From JBBRYK01 sp038237665 (lineage in GTDB: Bacteria; Actinomycetota; Thermoleophilia; Gaiellales; Gaiellaceae), in contig JBBRYK010000064.1 of assembly GCA_038237665.1 (NCBI GenBank), positions 1 through 15,771 of the forward strand: a stretch of DNA of 15,771 nucleotides, given 5' to 3'. Below the pieces are notes generated by a model. It ran no database searches and was not told the origin of the DNA. It saw only the letters and a program-made list of their open reading frames with translations. This document shows, in pieces, positions 1 through 6,713 of this stretch. The number at the start of each line of letters is the position of its first letter. The first letter of the stretch is position 1. The position numbers and the translations under genes were made by a program.

Positions 1-958
1 CGTCGCCGAGCTCCGACCAGAGGTTCTTCTCCTTGCGCTCGCGGTTGTGGGCAATGACCGCGTTGGCCGCTCGCAGGATCGTGTTCGTCGAGCGGTAGTT
101 CTGCTCGAGCGCGATCGTGCGCGTCTCGCCGAAGTCCCGCTCGAACTCGAGGATGTTGCGGATGTCCGCGCCGCGAAAGGCGTAGATCGACTGGTCCGGA
201 TCTCCGACCGCACAGAGGTTGCGGTGCTTCGCGGCGAAGAGTTGGAGCAGCCGGTATTGCGCGTGGTTCGTGTCCTGGTACTCGTCGACGAGGACGTAGC
301 GGAAGGCTTTCTGCCAGCGTTCGAGCGCCTCGGGGAACCGTTCGAGCACCTCGACCGTGAGATAGAGCAGGTCGTCGAAGTCGACGGCGTTCGACCCGAA
401 CAGGCGGCGCTGGTAGAGCTCGTACACGTCGGCGACGGTCTGGTCGTAGAACGAGGCGACGCGGTCGCGGAACTCCTCCGGCCCGATCAGCTGATTCTTC
501 GCGTTCGAGATCTGCGCGTGGATGCCACGCGGGACGAAGCGCTTGGGGTCGCGCTCGAGCTCCTCGAGACATTGCTTGACGACCCGGACCTGGTCGGCCT
601 GGTCGTAGATCGTGAAGTTGGAGCGATAGCCGAGGCGCGCTGCTTCCCGCCGCAGGATCCGGCCGCAGGCCGCGTGGAAGGTGAGGATCCAGAGGCCGCG
701 GGCGGTCGGGCCGAGCAGGTCGTCGAGGCGGCTCCGCATCTCGCCCGCCGCCTTGTTCGTGAACGTGATCGCCAGGATCTCGTTCGGCTTGACGCCGCAG
801 GCCGCGATCAGGTGGGCAACCCTATGCGTGAGGACTCGCGTCTTGCCCTAGCCGGCCCCCGCGATGACGAGCAGCGGCCCTTCGGTCGCGAGCACTGCTT
901 CCCGCTGAGTGGGGTTCAGATCGGCAAGGTAACGCTCCGGAGAGAGGGTCGTAGCCAC
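1..958 (-). pseudogene. pcrA: PcrA/UvrD-type DNA helicase, N-terminal part, interrupted by an in-frame TAG in Walker A; runs off the window edge
   Basis: Superfamily 1 ATP-dependent 3'-5' helicase of DNA repair. The likely start is GTG at 958, giving a helicase N-terminus with the Q-motif-like LNPTQREAV. At codon 37 the P-loop reads GAG-stop-GKT where the family has GAGSGKT; the stop is at 848-850. Reading on in the same frame, I found no other stop down to base 1. All downstream motifs are intact: ITFTNKAAGEMR (motif Ia), VDEYQDTN (motif II), GDPDQSIYAFRGAD (motif III) and EQNYRSTNTIL (motif IV). Ser TCG to TAG is a single change (G to T on the + strand), so it is either a very recent null mutation or a sequencing/assembly error. 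Reinitiation after the stop could not restore the P-loop. The C-terminal half lies outside the window. Family call is very secure; whether the gene is truly dead is not. Confidence 0.9.
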
Positions 959-965
959 TGCTCCG

Positions 966-971
966 ATGCTA
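966..971 (-). promoter_or_regulatory. Candidate -10 element (TAGCAT) for the helicase gene
   Basis: TAGCAT on the minus strand ends 7 nt before the GTG start at 958, which would put transcription initiation at or next to the start codon (leaderless mRNA). A GGAG lies only 2 nt before the GTG, too close for a normal Shine-Dalgarno. No convincing -35 is seen. It is one of several similarly placed boxes in this window. Confidence 0.35.
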
Positions 972-1032
972 GCGAGCTTCCGAACCGGCCCCGGCGGCCG
1001 TGGCTCGAGGAGCCGGGGCTGGGTGTCGGCCC

Positions 1033-1073
1033 CATCGGCTCCCCCCGGGGGACCCCCGATGTTCTGTCCCCCG
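1033..1073. repeat. Overlapping GC-rich inverted repeats in the 240-nt divergent intergenic region
   Basis: The gap 959-1198 lies between the divergent helicase and TMEM175 genes and holds no gene I can support. It contains two overlapping inverted repeats: CATCGG (1033-1038) with CCGATG (1056-1061), enclosing a C-run/G-run pair (1041-1051), and the perfect 8-bp pair CGGGGGAC (1046-1053) with GTCCCCCG (1066-1073). A further CCCCGGC/GCCGGGG pair lies close by at about 990-1020. The first two share bases, so they are mutually exclusive folds. In such GC-rich DNA this may be chance; a regulatory role is only a possibility. Confidence 0.4.
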
Positions 1074-1198
1074 CTGATGAGCGTAGCCGCGCGCAACGCA
1101 CGCGTGGGTGACGGATTCGTGCCGAAAGGCGCGCGGGCGACACGTCCGTCGCGACGGCCAGGATTCAGCGCGTGGCGACTGACGCCGAGCGAGGGCGG

Positions 1199-1804
1199 GT
1201 GAGCGAGACCGGGCGGATCGAGGCCTTCAGCGACGGGGTCTTCGCGATCGCGATCACGCTGCTGATCATCGAGGTGCACGTTCCGCACGGGCACGACCTC
1301 GGCGACGACCTGCTTCGGCTCTGGCCCTCGTACCTCGGCTACCTGACGAGCTTCCTGACGATCGGCGTGATGTGGATCAACCACCACCATCTCTTCACCC
1401 TGATCGACAGGGCCGACCGCACCTTCCTGCTGCTGAACACGCTGCTGCTGATGTGCATCGCCTTCGTGCCGTTCCCGACCGCGGTGCTCGCGCAGTACGT
1501 GCGGACCGGGGACGCTCGCGCCGCGGCCGTGCTCTACGGCGCGACGCTGACCGTGACGGCGGTGTTCTTCAATGCTGTCTGGCGCTACGCCGCGACAGAC
1601 CGCCGCCTGCTCGCCCCGGCCGCGCCGCAGGAGGACGTCGACGACATCACCCGCGCCTATTACTTCGGGCCGTTCGTCTACGGAAGCTCGGCCCTGCTTG
1701 GGCTGGTCAGCCCGAGGACGAGCGCGGCCGCCTACCTCGCCATCGCCGTCTTCTTCGCCCTCCCGCTCGCGCAGTGGCGAGCGGCCTTCCGTCGCCGCGG
1801 CTAG
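1199..1804 (+). CDS. TMEM175-family (DUF1211) integral membrane protein, probable K+ channel
   Basis: Bacterial TMEM175 proteins form tetrameric, K+-permeable channels without a canonical selectivity filter. The family signature RxxxFSDGVFAIAITLL sits at residues 6-22 (Arg6, Phe10, Ser11, Asp12), followed by a second helix with WINHHHLF at about 59-66 and further hydrophobic helices up to about residue 190. About six membrane segments fit the single-repeat bacterial form, and 201 aa is a normal length. I chose GTG at 1199 (giving SETGRIEAF) because GAGGG lies 4 nt upstream and family members usually begin just before this motif; an in-frame GTG at 1172 would add nine residues. The stop codon shares the palindrome CTAG (1801-1804) with the stop of the convergent cinA-like gene. 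Family call secure; transport activity is inferred from characterised relatives. Confidence 0.9.
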   Translation: MSETGRIEAFSDGVFAIAITLLIIEVHVPHGHDLGDDLLRLWPSYLGYLTSFLTIGVMWINHHHLFTLIDRADRTFLLLNTLLLMCIAFVPFPTAVLAQYVRTGDARAAAVLYGATLTVTAVFFNAVWRYAATDRRLLAPAAPQEDVDDITRAYYFGPFVYGSSALLGLVSPRTSAAAYLAIAVFFALPLAQWRAAFRRRG

Positions 1805-2514
1805 CGCGTCGCCTCTTCGAGCGCCCGCTCGATCCACGCGGCCGCAGCTTCGAGCGCCTCCGGATTGCTCGACTTGAGGACGACCTCGACTTCACGCTCC
1901 GGCTCGAAGCTGGGGTAGGAGCCGACGCGCACCGCCGGGTGACGTGTGCCCATTTCCTCCAGAACGGCCACGATTCTGCCCTCGGTCGTCCGGTAGCGCC
2001 GGCGCCAGCTGCCGATCGGCGACGCCTCGCGGAGCTTCTCCGCGATCAACTCGAACATCGCCTCCATCTCGCGCGGCAGGCCCGGAAGGACGTACACGTT
2101 TTCGATCGCGAAGCCGGGTGCGCCGCCCAACGGGTTGGCGATCGCCCGGCTGCCCTCGGGAAGCGCCGCCCAGCGTAGAGCGTATTCGGGATTCCTGCCC
2201 GCGAACTGCTCCCGCAGGCGAGCCGCTTGAACCGCGTCCTCGACCTGGCCCACTCCGAACGCCGCCGCGACGCCCTCCCGGGTCAGGTCGTCCGGCGTCC
2301 CCCCCAGTCCGCCCGTGACGACGACCACGGCGAATGTCTGCGCCTGCTCGCGGACGAAGGCCGCGATCGTCTGGATCTCGTCGGGGATGACGGCGATCAG
2401 CCGGACGTCGACACCGATCTCCTCCAGTCGGCTGGCGAGCCAGGCGCCGTTGGTGTTGAGGACGTCCCCGGAGAGCAGCTCGTTTCCGATGGTCACGATT
2501 GCCGCGTCTCCCAC
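1801..2514 (-). CDS. cinA: CinA N-terminal-type (MoaB/Mog-like fold) protein, without the nicotinamide-nucleotide amidase domain
   Basis: This 237-residue protein matches the N-terminal domain of CinA, which in full-length CinA acts on ADP-ribose/NMN-related nucleotides. Motifs seen: GNELLSG (10-16), TGGLGGTPDDLT (67-78), NPLGGAPGF (127-135) and LPGLPREM (143-150). The C-terminal PncC-like amidase domain of full-length CinA (about 410 aa) is missing, and the frame ends cleanly after a helical region, so this is a natural stand-alone form rather than a truncation. GTG at 2514 begins the protein right before the conserved IVTIGNELL segment. No Shine-Dalgarno is visible; TATACT lies 8 nt upstream, suggesting a leaderless transcript. 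It is divergent from the gene at 2536 (21-nt gap) and convergent with the TMEM175 gene. Physiological role of such short forms is not established. Confidence 0.88.
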   Translation of the reverse strand: MGDAAIVTIGNELLSGDVLNTNGAWLASRLEEIGVDVRLIAVIPDEIQTIAAFVREQAQTFAVVVVTGGLGGTPDDLTREGVAAAFGVGQVEDAVQAARLREQFAGRNPEYALRWAALPEGSRAIANPLGGAPGFAIENVYVLPGLPREMEAMFELIAEKLREASPIGSWRRRYRTTEGRIVAVLEEMGTRHPAVRVGSYPSFEPEREVEVVLKSSNPEALEAAAAWIERALEEATR

Positions 2515-2522
2515 CGGCGGCG

Positions 2523-2528
2523 AGTATA
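2523..2528 (-). promoter_or_regulatory. Candidate -10 element (TATACT) for the cinA-like gene
   Basis: TATACT matches the TATAAT consensus at five of six positions and lies 8 nt from the GTG at 2514, so the mRNA would start at or next to the initiation codon. A weak -35-like CTGAAG lies about 16 bp further upstream. On the opposite strand the same bases read TATAGG, 5 nt before the GTG of the divergent gene at 2536, so the 21-nt gap may hold back-to-back promoters. Confidence 0.5.
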
Positions 2529-2535
2529 GGCCGCG

Positions 2536-3288
2536 GTGAGCCGTCTTCAGCACCTTCAGGAACGTCGCGCCCACGACTGCCGCCTGAGCCCCGACCGGGC
2601 GCTCCAGACGCTCGACGAGGCGGAGTCGTTTCTCCACGACCGCGGGCTGCTGACCCGTACGACCGACTGCGCGCTGCCGAGCCTCTTCGAGGCGTGCCAC
2701 GAGGAGCCCTACGGCGCGGACAAGGCCGGGTTCGGGCAGTGGCCGAAGACGAAGTGGCGGTGGTCCGGCGCGCTCCTCGAACGCCAAGGGATCCACGGCC
2801 CCAAGGTTCACGCGGGGAAGACCCTCTACCTCACCGACGACACCGCAGCCCTCGCCGACCCGATCTGCCGATCCGAGCTCGAACGGATGGACGCCGCCGA
2901 CCCGGACTCCGCCCTGCTGCTTCGCCAGCTCGGAAACGCCGGGCCGTCCAGCGCCGACGACCTCCGCGTCGAGCTCGGGTTGAAGGCGCGCGAGCTGAAG
3001 GCGATCCGTTCGCCCCTCGAGCGGTGCGGCGCGATCCTGTCGCTGCGGCTCGAGGAAAGCCGGCTCGCGCGCTGGGACCACGTGTTCCCGGAAGCGTCGC
3101 CGGGAGGCGGGATCGAGGACCTGATCGTGGCGGGCGTTCGGGCAGCCGTCGTCGCACCCGAAGCGGAGCTCCGCCGCTGGTTCAGCTGGAAGTGGCTGGT
3201 CGACGCAGAGCTCGTCGACCGGCTCGTCGAAGAGGGTCGGCTCGAACGGCCCGAGCCCGGGTGGGTCTCTCTAGCCGAGGGGGAATGA
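2536..3288 (+). CDS. Unrecognised winged-helix-like protein, possibly distantly related to the AlkZ/YcaQ (HTH_42) group
   Basis: A 250-residue soluble protein with no signal peptide or membrane segment. Residues 20-110 hold a Cys- and Trp-rich part with motifs LLTRTTDCALPSL (38-50), EACHEEPYG (52-60) and WPKTKWRWSG (69-78). Residues 120-175 (LLRQLGNAGPSSADDLRVEL onward) look like a winged-helix unit: helix, turn, helix, then a beta pair ending in LSLRLEE. The C-terminal part has FSWKW (216-220) and an acidic tail. The overall feel is of the winged-helix tandem proteins around AlkZ glycosylases, but I do not see a catalytic motif I could name, so DNA glycosylase activity should not be assumed. 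GTG at 2536 follows a TATAGG box by 5 nt. It ends 18 nt inside the convergent toroid gene. Coding status is well supported by protein-like composition; function unknown. Confidence 0.72.
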   Translation: MSRLQHLQERRAHDCRLSPDRALQTLDEAESFLHDRGLLTRTTDCALPSLFEACHEEPYGADKAGFGQWPKTKWRWSGALLERQGIHGPKVHAGKTLYLTDDTAALADPICRSELERMDAADPDSALLLRQLGNAGPSSADDLRVELGLKARELKAIRSPLERCGAILSLRLEESRLARWDHVFPEASPGGGIEDLIVAGVRAAVVAPEAELRRWFSWKWLVDAELVDRLVEEGRLERPEPGWVSLAEGE

Positions 3289-4068
3289 GCGGCGCGCGAG
3301 CGCCGGGAGCACCTGGGCCGTCACCCAGACCGGCGTGACCGCATATCGGAGTGAGTACCGGTAGCTGCCGTCGGTGCGGCGGAGCCGGCCGAGATACGCG
3401 AATGCAGCGCGGCCCGGCTGCTCACCTGCCGCGAGAAACGCCTGGATCGCCCAGGCGGTCGACTGGGCGTCCGAGCCTCGACCCTCGGTCAGCTCATATC
3501 CGCCGTCGCGATTCCGGAGCCTCCGAAGGTAGGCGAGACCACGCTTGACCGGTGCCCCCTTCACGCCGAACGTGCGGAGCGCCTGAATCGCGGCCGCCGT
3601 GTCGTTGGAGTCCGGCGCCGATCCGGCCGCCCAGGCCCAGCCTCCGCTCTTTGCCTGGTGGGTCAGGATGAAATCACGCGTGCGAACCGAGACGGTCGAG
3701 CCGGCCTGACGCAGGGCGATCGCGCCCCAGTAGGTCGAGTTCAGTGTCGGCCCGATCGCGCCGTTCTGGCGCACCAGCCCCTGAACGCGTCCGAGCAGCG
3801 TGCTGGAAGGACGGCCGGCAGCCGCTTCTGCAGCCAGGGCGAGTTCGGCGTCGGTCGGGTTCTCGAGCCCGTCCTCGTTTGCCCGGAGGAAGGAGACGCC
3901 GGCGGCATTCGGAGTCCCGGCCGCCGCCAGCCCGAGCGTGGCCCAGGCGGTCAGACCCGGCGTGGACGTGCCGCCCGGTTCGGCAAAACCGCCGTCCGAG
4001 CCCTGGCGCCCCTGAAGGAACTGCGTCGGCGTGATCGCGAGCGCGAGCGCGGCGAGCAGAGCGATCAC
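3271..4068 (-). CDS. Exported alpha/alpha-toroid (prenyltransferase/squalene-cyclase repeat) protein; candidate cobalamin-binding alpha domain
   Basis: A 265-residue protein starting with a hydrophobic stretch (residues 1-11, ending ALA) that reads as a short signal peptide lacking a basic n-region. The rest consists of helical-hairpin repeats of the terpenoid-cyclase/prenyltransferase toroid type, each with a QW-like turn: QGSDGGF (22-28), QNGAIG (101-106), KSGGWAW (140-146), RDGGYE (187-192) and TDGSYRYS (232-239), each followed by a TAWAxxxL-like helix. No DxDD catalytic motif of squalene cyclases is present, so it is probably a binding protein. Animal transcobalamin and intrinsic factor use the same toroid fold as their N-terminal, cobalamin-binding domain, of about this length. 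The only histidine is His137. The start GTG at 4068 overlaps the upstream TGA (GTGA) and is preceded by GGAGGTGATC, fully complementary to the 16S rRNA tail. It is the last gene of the B12-riboswitch operon, next to two DUF4430 genes; a role as the alpha half of a split cobalamin binder is inference. Confidence 0.85.
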   Translation of the reverse strand: MIALLAALALAITPTQFLQGRQGSDGGFAEPGGTSTPGLTAWATLGLAAAGTPNAAGVSFLRANEDGLENPTDAELALAAEAAAGRPSSTLLGRVQGLVRQNGAIGPTLNSTYWGAIALRQAGSTVSVRTRDFILTHQAKSGGWAWAAGSAPDSNDTAAAIQALRTFGVKGAPVKRGLAYLRRLRNRDGGYELTEGRGSDAQSTAWAIQAFLAAGEQPGRAAFAYLGRLRRTDGSYRYSLRYAVTPVWVTAQVLPALARRSFPLG

Positions 4069-4739
4069 GCCCAGATCACCTCCGTTCGCAGCCGCCGGCT
4101 GTAGCGCTCGAGCAGGCGTCTCAGCTCCGGGCCCGCGACGAGCGCGAGGACGAGATTCCCCGACGCGTGAGCCACGTCGAACCAGACTCCGCGCCCCATC
4201 TGCACGGCGAACGCGGCCCCGGTGTGCGGGTAGAAGGCGAACCACTCCCAGACGTCCATCAAGGCGCTGAAAGCGGCTCCGAGCACCGTGCAGGCGATCG
4301 CGAACGGGACGCGCCGGCGGAGGAGCGGCGCGGCCAGGCCGCCGAACGCGCCGCAGCCTCCCCACGCCAGCATCTGCCAGGGCGTCCACGGCCCCTGGCC
4401 GAGGAAGAAGTTGGATGCGAGCGCGGCGATCCCGCCGACCGCGAGCCCGGCGCGCATCCCGAGCGCAACGCCCGCCGCGACGCAGATCACGGTCACCGGC
4501 TGGACGCCCGGGACGACGCGGAAGAGGACCCGGCCCATCGCGGCGACCCCGCCGAGGGTCGCGACGACGACGAGCAGCTTCGTGGAATCCACGCTCGACT
4601 CGAACCAGGCCGCGCCGGTCACGATCAGCGCGCCGGCGACGAGCAGCAGCGCAAGCCCCGAGTCGTGTGGAGAGAGCGCCGTCCAGGCGGCGGCCGCGGC
4701 CGCGCAGACGACGGCGAGCAGGCCGACGAGCCTAGGCAA
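4065..4739 (-). CDS. ECF transporter substrate-binding membrane component (S component), candidate cobalamin/corrinoid specificity
   Basis: A 224-residue polytopic membrane protein with about six hydrophobic segments (near 4-20, 28-45, 55-75, 80-108, 125-140 and 146-162) and a conserved Trp-rich part: GQGPWTPWQMLAWG at 114-127 and MDVWEWFAFYPHTG at 161-174, the style of actinobacterial S components. S components bind the vitamin and toggle in the membrane on the EcfT scaffold. It follows the ATPase and T genes directly, as expected for a dedicated group I-like ECF cassette. TTG at 4739 is chosen because GGAGG lies at the right distance and the codon overlaps the end of the ATPase gene by 8 nt; earlier codons in this frame are shadow sequence of that gene. 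The substrate is inferred from the B12 riboswitch upstream of the operon and from the transcobalamin-like partners; no sequence motif for cobalamin is known to me here. Confidence 0.85.
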   Translation of the reverse strand: MPRLVGLLAVVCAAAAAAWTALSPHDSGLALLLVAGALIVTGAAWFESSVDSTKLLVVVATLGGVAAMGRVLFRVVPGVQPVTVICVAAGVALGMRAGLAVGGIAALASNFFLGQGPWTPWQMLAWGGCGAFGGLAAPLLRRRVPFAIACTVLGAAFSALMDVWEWFAFYPHTGAAFAVQMGRGVWFDVAHASGNLVLALVAGPELRRLLERYSRRLRTEVIWA

Positions 4740-6024
4740 CGAGTGCCTCCACCCGAGAGGCGAGCGAGACGACGCGATCGGCGACCGCCGTGACGAAGCT
4801 CCGGTCGTGGCTGACGACCAGGGTCGCCCGGTCGTCACTCTGGCGCCGCAGCAGCTCCGCGAGTCGCAGCTTGCGCTCCGGGTCGACGCCCCGGGTCGGC
4901 TCGTCGAGGACGAGCAGGTCGGGCTCCGTGACGAGGACGGCGGCGAGTGCAAGCCGCTCCCGTTCCCCCGACGAGAGGTCGCGCGGGTGGCGGTGCTCGA
5001 GACCTTCGAGGCCGACCGACCGGAGGGCCGCCAGTGCGCGCTGCAGGTCGGCGCCCAGAGCGACCTCCTCGTCGGCGCGCTCGCGAACGAGATAGCGGCC
5101 CGGGTCTTGTGGAAGGTACGAGGCTCGCCCCTGCCGGTGCACGACGCCGGACGTGGGCGCGACGAGCCCGGCCGCGAGCTTCGCGAGCGTCGTCTTTCCC
5201 GACCCGTTCGGCCCGACGACCGCGACGATCTCGCCGCGCCTCAGATCGAGGTCGAACGGCGTCAGGCGGCCGCCGAAAGCTGCCTGCCGCAGCGAGGCGA
5301 CCAGCGCCCCCGCCACACGCCTCGCCGGAGGATCCGGTTCGGTCGTCCACGCCTTTGGGATGCCGTCGACGATCCGCCCTGCTTCGAGGAAAAGCGCTCG
5401 ATCGCAGAGCTCGAGCACCTGCGCGGGCCGCTGCTCGGCGACGACCACGGCCAGGCCGCGCTGCCTGGCCAGCTCGAGCACGAGCTCGGCGCCCTCCGGA
5501 TCGAGCTGCGAGGTCGGTTCGTCGAGAAGCAGCAGGCGCGGCTCGAGCGCGAGCGCCGACGCGACGCACACGCGCTGGAGCTCGCCGCCCGAGAGCTCGT
5601 GCACGAGGCGACCCTGCAGATGGCCTGCGCCGACGGCGTCGAGGGCTGCCGAGACGCGCGGGAAGATCTCAGCCGGCGGAACGCCGAGGTTCTCGAGGCC
5701 GAACGCCACCTCGTTTCGAACGCGCGTGAGGACAACCTGGTCCTCGGGATCCTGGAAGACGGTCGCAACCGCGCCCACGAGCTCCGAGGGACGATGCGTG
5801 CGCGTATCGAGCCCAGACACGCTCACGGCTCCTTCGAAGCGGCCTCCGTGAAAGTGCGGCACGAGCCCGCCCAGGCAGCGGAGCAGTGTCGATTTCCCGG
5901 AGCCGGACGCTCCGAGCAACAGAACGACCTCCCCGGGCTCGATCGCGACCGAAATCCCGTCGAGCGCGGGAGCGGACGCGCCCGGATACGTGAAGCGGAC
6001 TTCCTCGACGCAAGCTAGAGCCAC
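4732..6024 (-). CDS. Fused ECF transporter ATPase, EcfA-EcfA' in one polypeptide
   Basis: Two ABC ATPase domains in tandem in 430 residues provide both energising subunits of the importer. Domain 1: Walker A GASGSGKST (38-46), Q-loop FQDPEDQ (90-96), signature LSGGELQ (144-150), Walker B LLLLDEPTSQ (164-173). Domain 2: Walker A GPNGSGKTT (271-279), Q-loop residue Gln306 in YLPQDP, signature LSSGERERL (350-358), Walker B LLVLDEPTRGVD (370-381), switch His406 in VSHD. In domain 1 the switch histidine position reads AEQRP, with Gln198, while the catalytic Glu169 is kept; domain 2 is complete. This suggests asymmetric ATP sites. GTG at 6024 overlaps the end of ecfT by 10 nt and has AGGGGG a few bases upstream. 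The two-domain fusion is common in actinobacterial ECF cassettes. Highly confident family call. Confidence 0.95.
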   Translation of the reverse strand: MALACVEEVRFTYPGASAPALDGISVAIEPGEVVLLLGASGSGKSTLLRCLGGLVPHFHGGRFEGAVSVSGLDTRTHRPSELVGAVATVFQDPEDQVVLTRVRNEVAFGLENLGVPPAEIFPRVSAALDAVGAGHLQGRLVHELSGGELQRVCVASALALEPRLLLLDEPTSQLDPEGAELVLELARQRGLAVVVAEQRPAQVLELCDRALFLEAGRIVDGIPKAWTTEPDPPARRVAGALVASLRQAAFGGRLTPFDLDLRRGEIVAVVGPNGSGKTTLAKLAAGLVAPTSGVVHRQGRASYLPQDPGRYLVRERADEEVALGADLQRALAALRSVGLEGLEHRHPRDLSSGERERLALAAVLVTEPDLLVLDEPTRGVDPERKLRLAELLRRQSDDRATLVVSHDRSFVTAVADRVVSLASRVEALVA

Positions 6025-6713
6025 AGCACGCCCCCTGCGACGAGGAGTGCCGCCGCCGCCAGCGCGCCGTACTCGCGGGCTCTCCACGGCGGCGTTGGCG
6101 CGCGGGTCCGCCCCGGCCGCCCGAAGCCCCGCGCTTCCATCGACTCGGCCAGATTCAGGCCACGCTCCAGCGATCCGGCGACGAGCGGCGAGACGATTCG
6201 CGCCCAGCCGCGCGCACCTCGCGGCTCCAAGCCGCGGCCGCGGAGCGCGTCGAGCAGCCCCGAAGCGTCGCGTTCGAGCGTCGGGACGAGGCGCGTGGCG
6301 AGCGCCACCGCCAGGGCCGATCGCCGGAAGACCCCGGCTCCGCTCGCGAGCCGGTCGTGGTCGAGCAGCAGGGCGTAGGGCAGGAACGCGAGCATGACGG
6401 CCGCGAGCCGCAGAGCCTGCGTCGCCCCGTTCCGAACCTCTTCGCTGGTGACGTCCAGCCGTCCCAGGACCGGGATCACCGGCCCGCTCCACCAGACGTG
6501 CCAGCCGATCGACTCGACGAACGGGGTGGCGACCAGGATCGTGACCGCCGGGATGGCGACGGCGAGCAAGTAGAGGCGAAGCCGCTTCCAGGGCGCCTGC
6601 AGACACACCGCGAGCAAGACGACGCAGATCGCCGCCGGCGTCCAGGCGTGATGGGAGAGCAGCGCGGCCGCGCCGAGCGCGGCGAGGAGTGCAGCGGCCG
6701 GGCCGGGGCTCAC
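6015..6713 (-). CDS. ecfT: ECF transporter transmembrane scaffold EcfT (CbiQ family)
   Basis: A 232-residue membrane protein of the CbiQ/EcfT family, which couples the two ATPase domains to the S component. Hydrophobic segments lie at about 5-38, 47-64, 103-117, 133-145 and 215-232. The two cytoplasmic coupling helices carry the family's x-R-G motifs: LRGRG at 157-161 and SMEARGFG at 191-198. The start GTG at 6713 overlaps the TGA of the upstream DUF4430 lipoprotein gene (GTGA), and the stop lies inside the start of the ATPase gene. The order T, A-A', S is a complete ECF module. No sign of truncation. CbiQ homologues serve cobalt, nickel, biotin and other vitamins, so the family name alone does not give the substrate. 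Confidence 0.92.
   Translation of the reverse strand: MSPGPAAALLAALGAAALLSHHAWTPAAICVVLLAVCLQAPWKRLRLYLLAVAIPAVTILVATPFVESIGWHVWWSGPVIPVLGRLDVTSEEVRNGATQALRLAAVMLAFLPYALLLDHDRLASGAGVFRRSALAVALATRLVPTLERDASGLLDALRGRGLEPRGARGWARIVSPLVAGSLERGLNLAESMEARGFGRPGRTRAPTPPWRAREYGALAAAALLVAGGVLWL

Noticed and set aside
47..1111. Long open frame on the + strand antisense to the helicase
   Set aside because: It runs in codon register opposite the helicase frame, is Arg/Asp/Val-rich without domain signatures, and the minus frame carries every SF1 helicase motif.
1074..1127. CTGATGA followed later by GAAA, resembling a hammerhead ribozyme core
   Set aside because: The bases directly after CTGATGA and directly before GAAA are not complementary, so stem II cannot form.
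848..1837. Extension of the helicase frame far upstream on the minus strand (329 aa)
   Set aside because: Residues before GTG 958 are low-complexity Arg/Gly/Ala text antisense to the TMEM175 gene; helicase similarity starts at the GTG.
4288..6018. 576-aa open frame on the + strand opposite the ECF ATPase and S component
   Set aside because: It is antisense to genes with full ABC ATPase motifs; its composition is that of GC-rich shadow frames.
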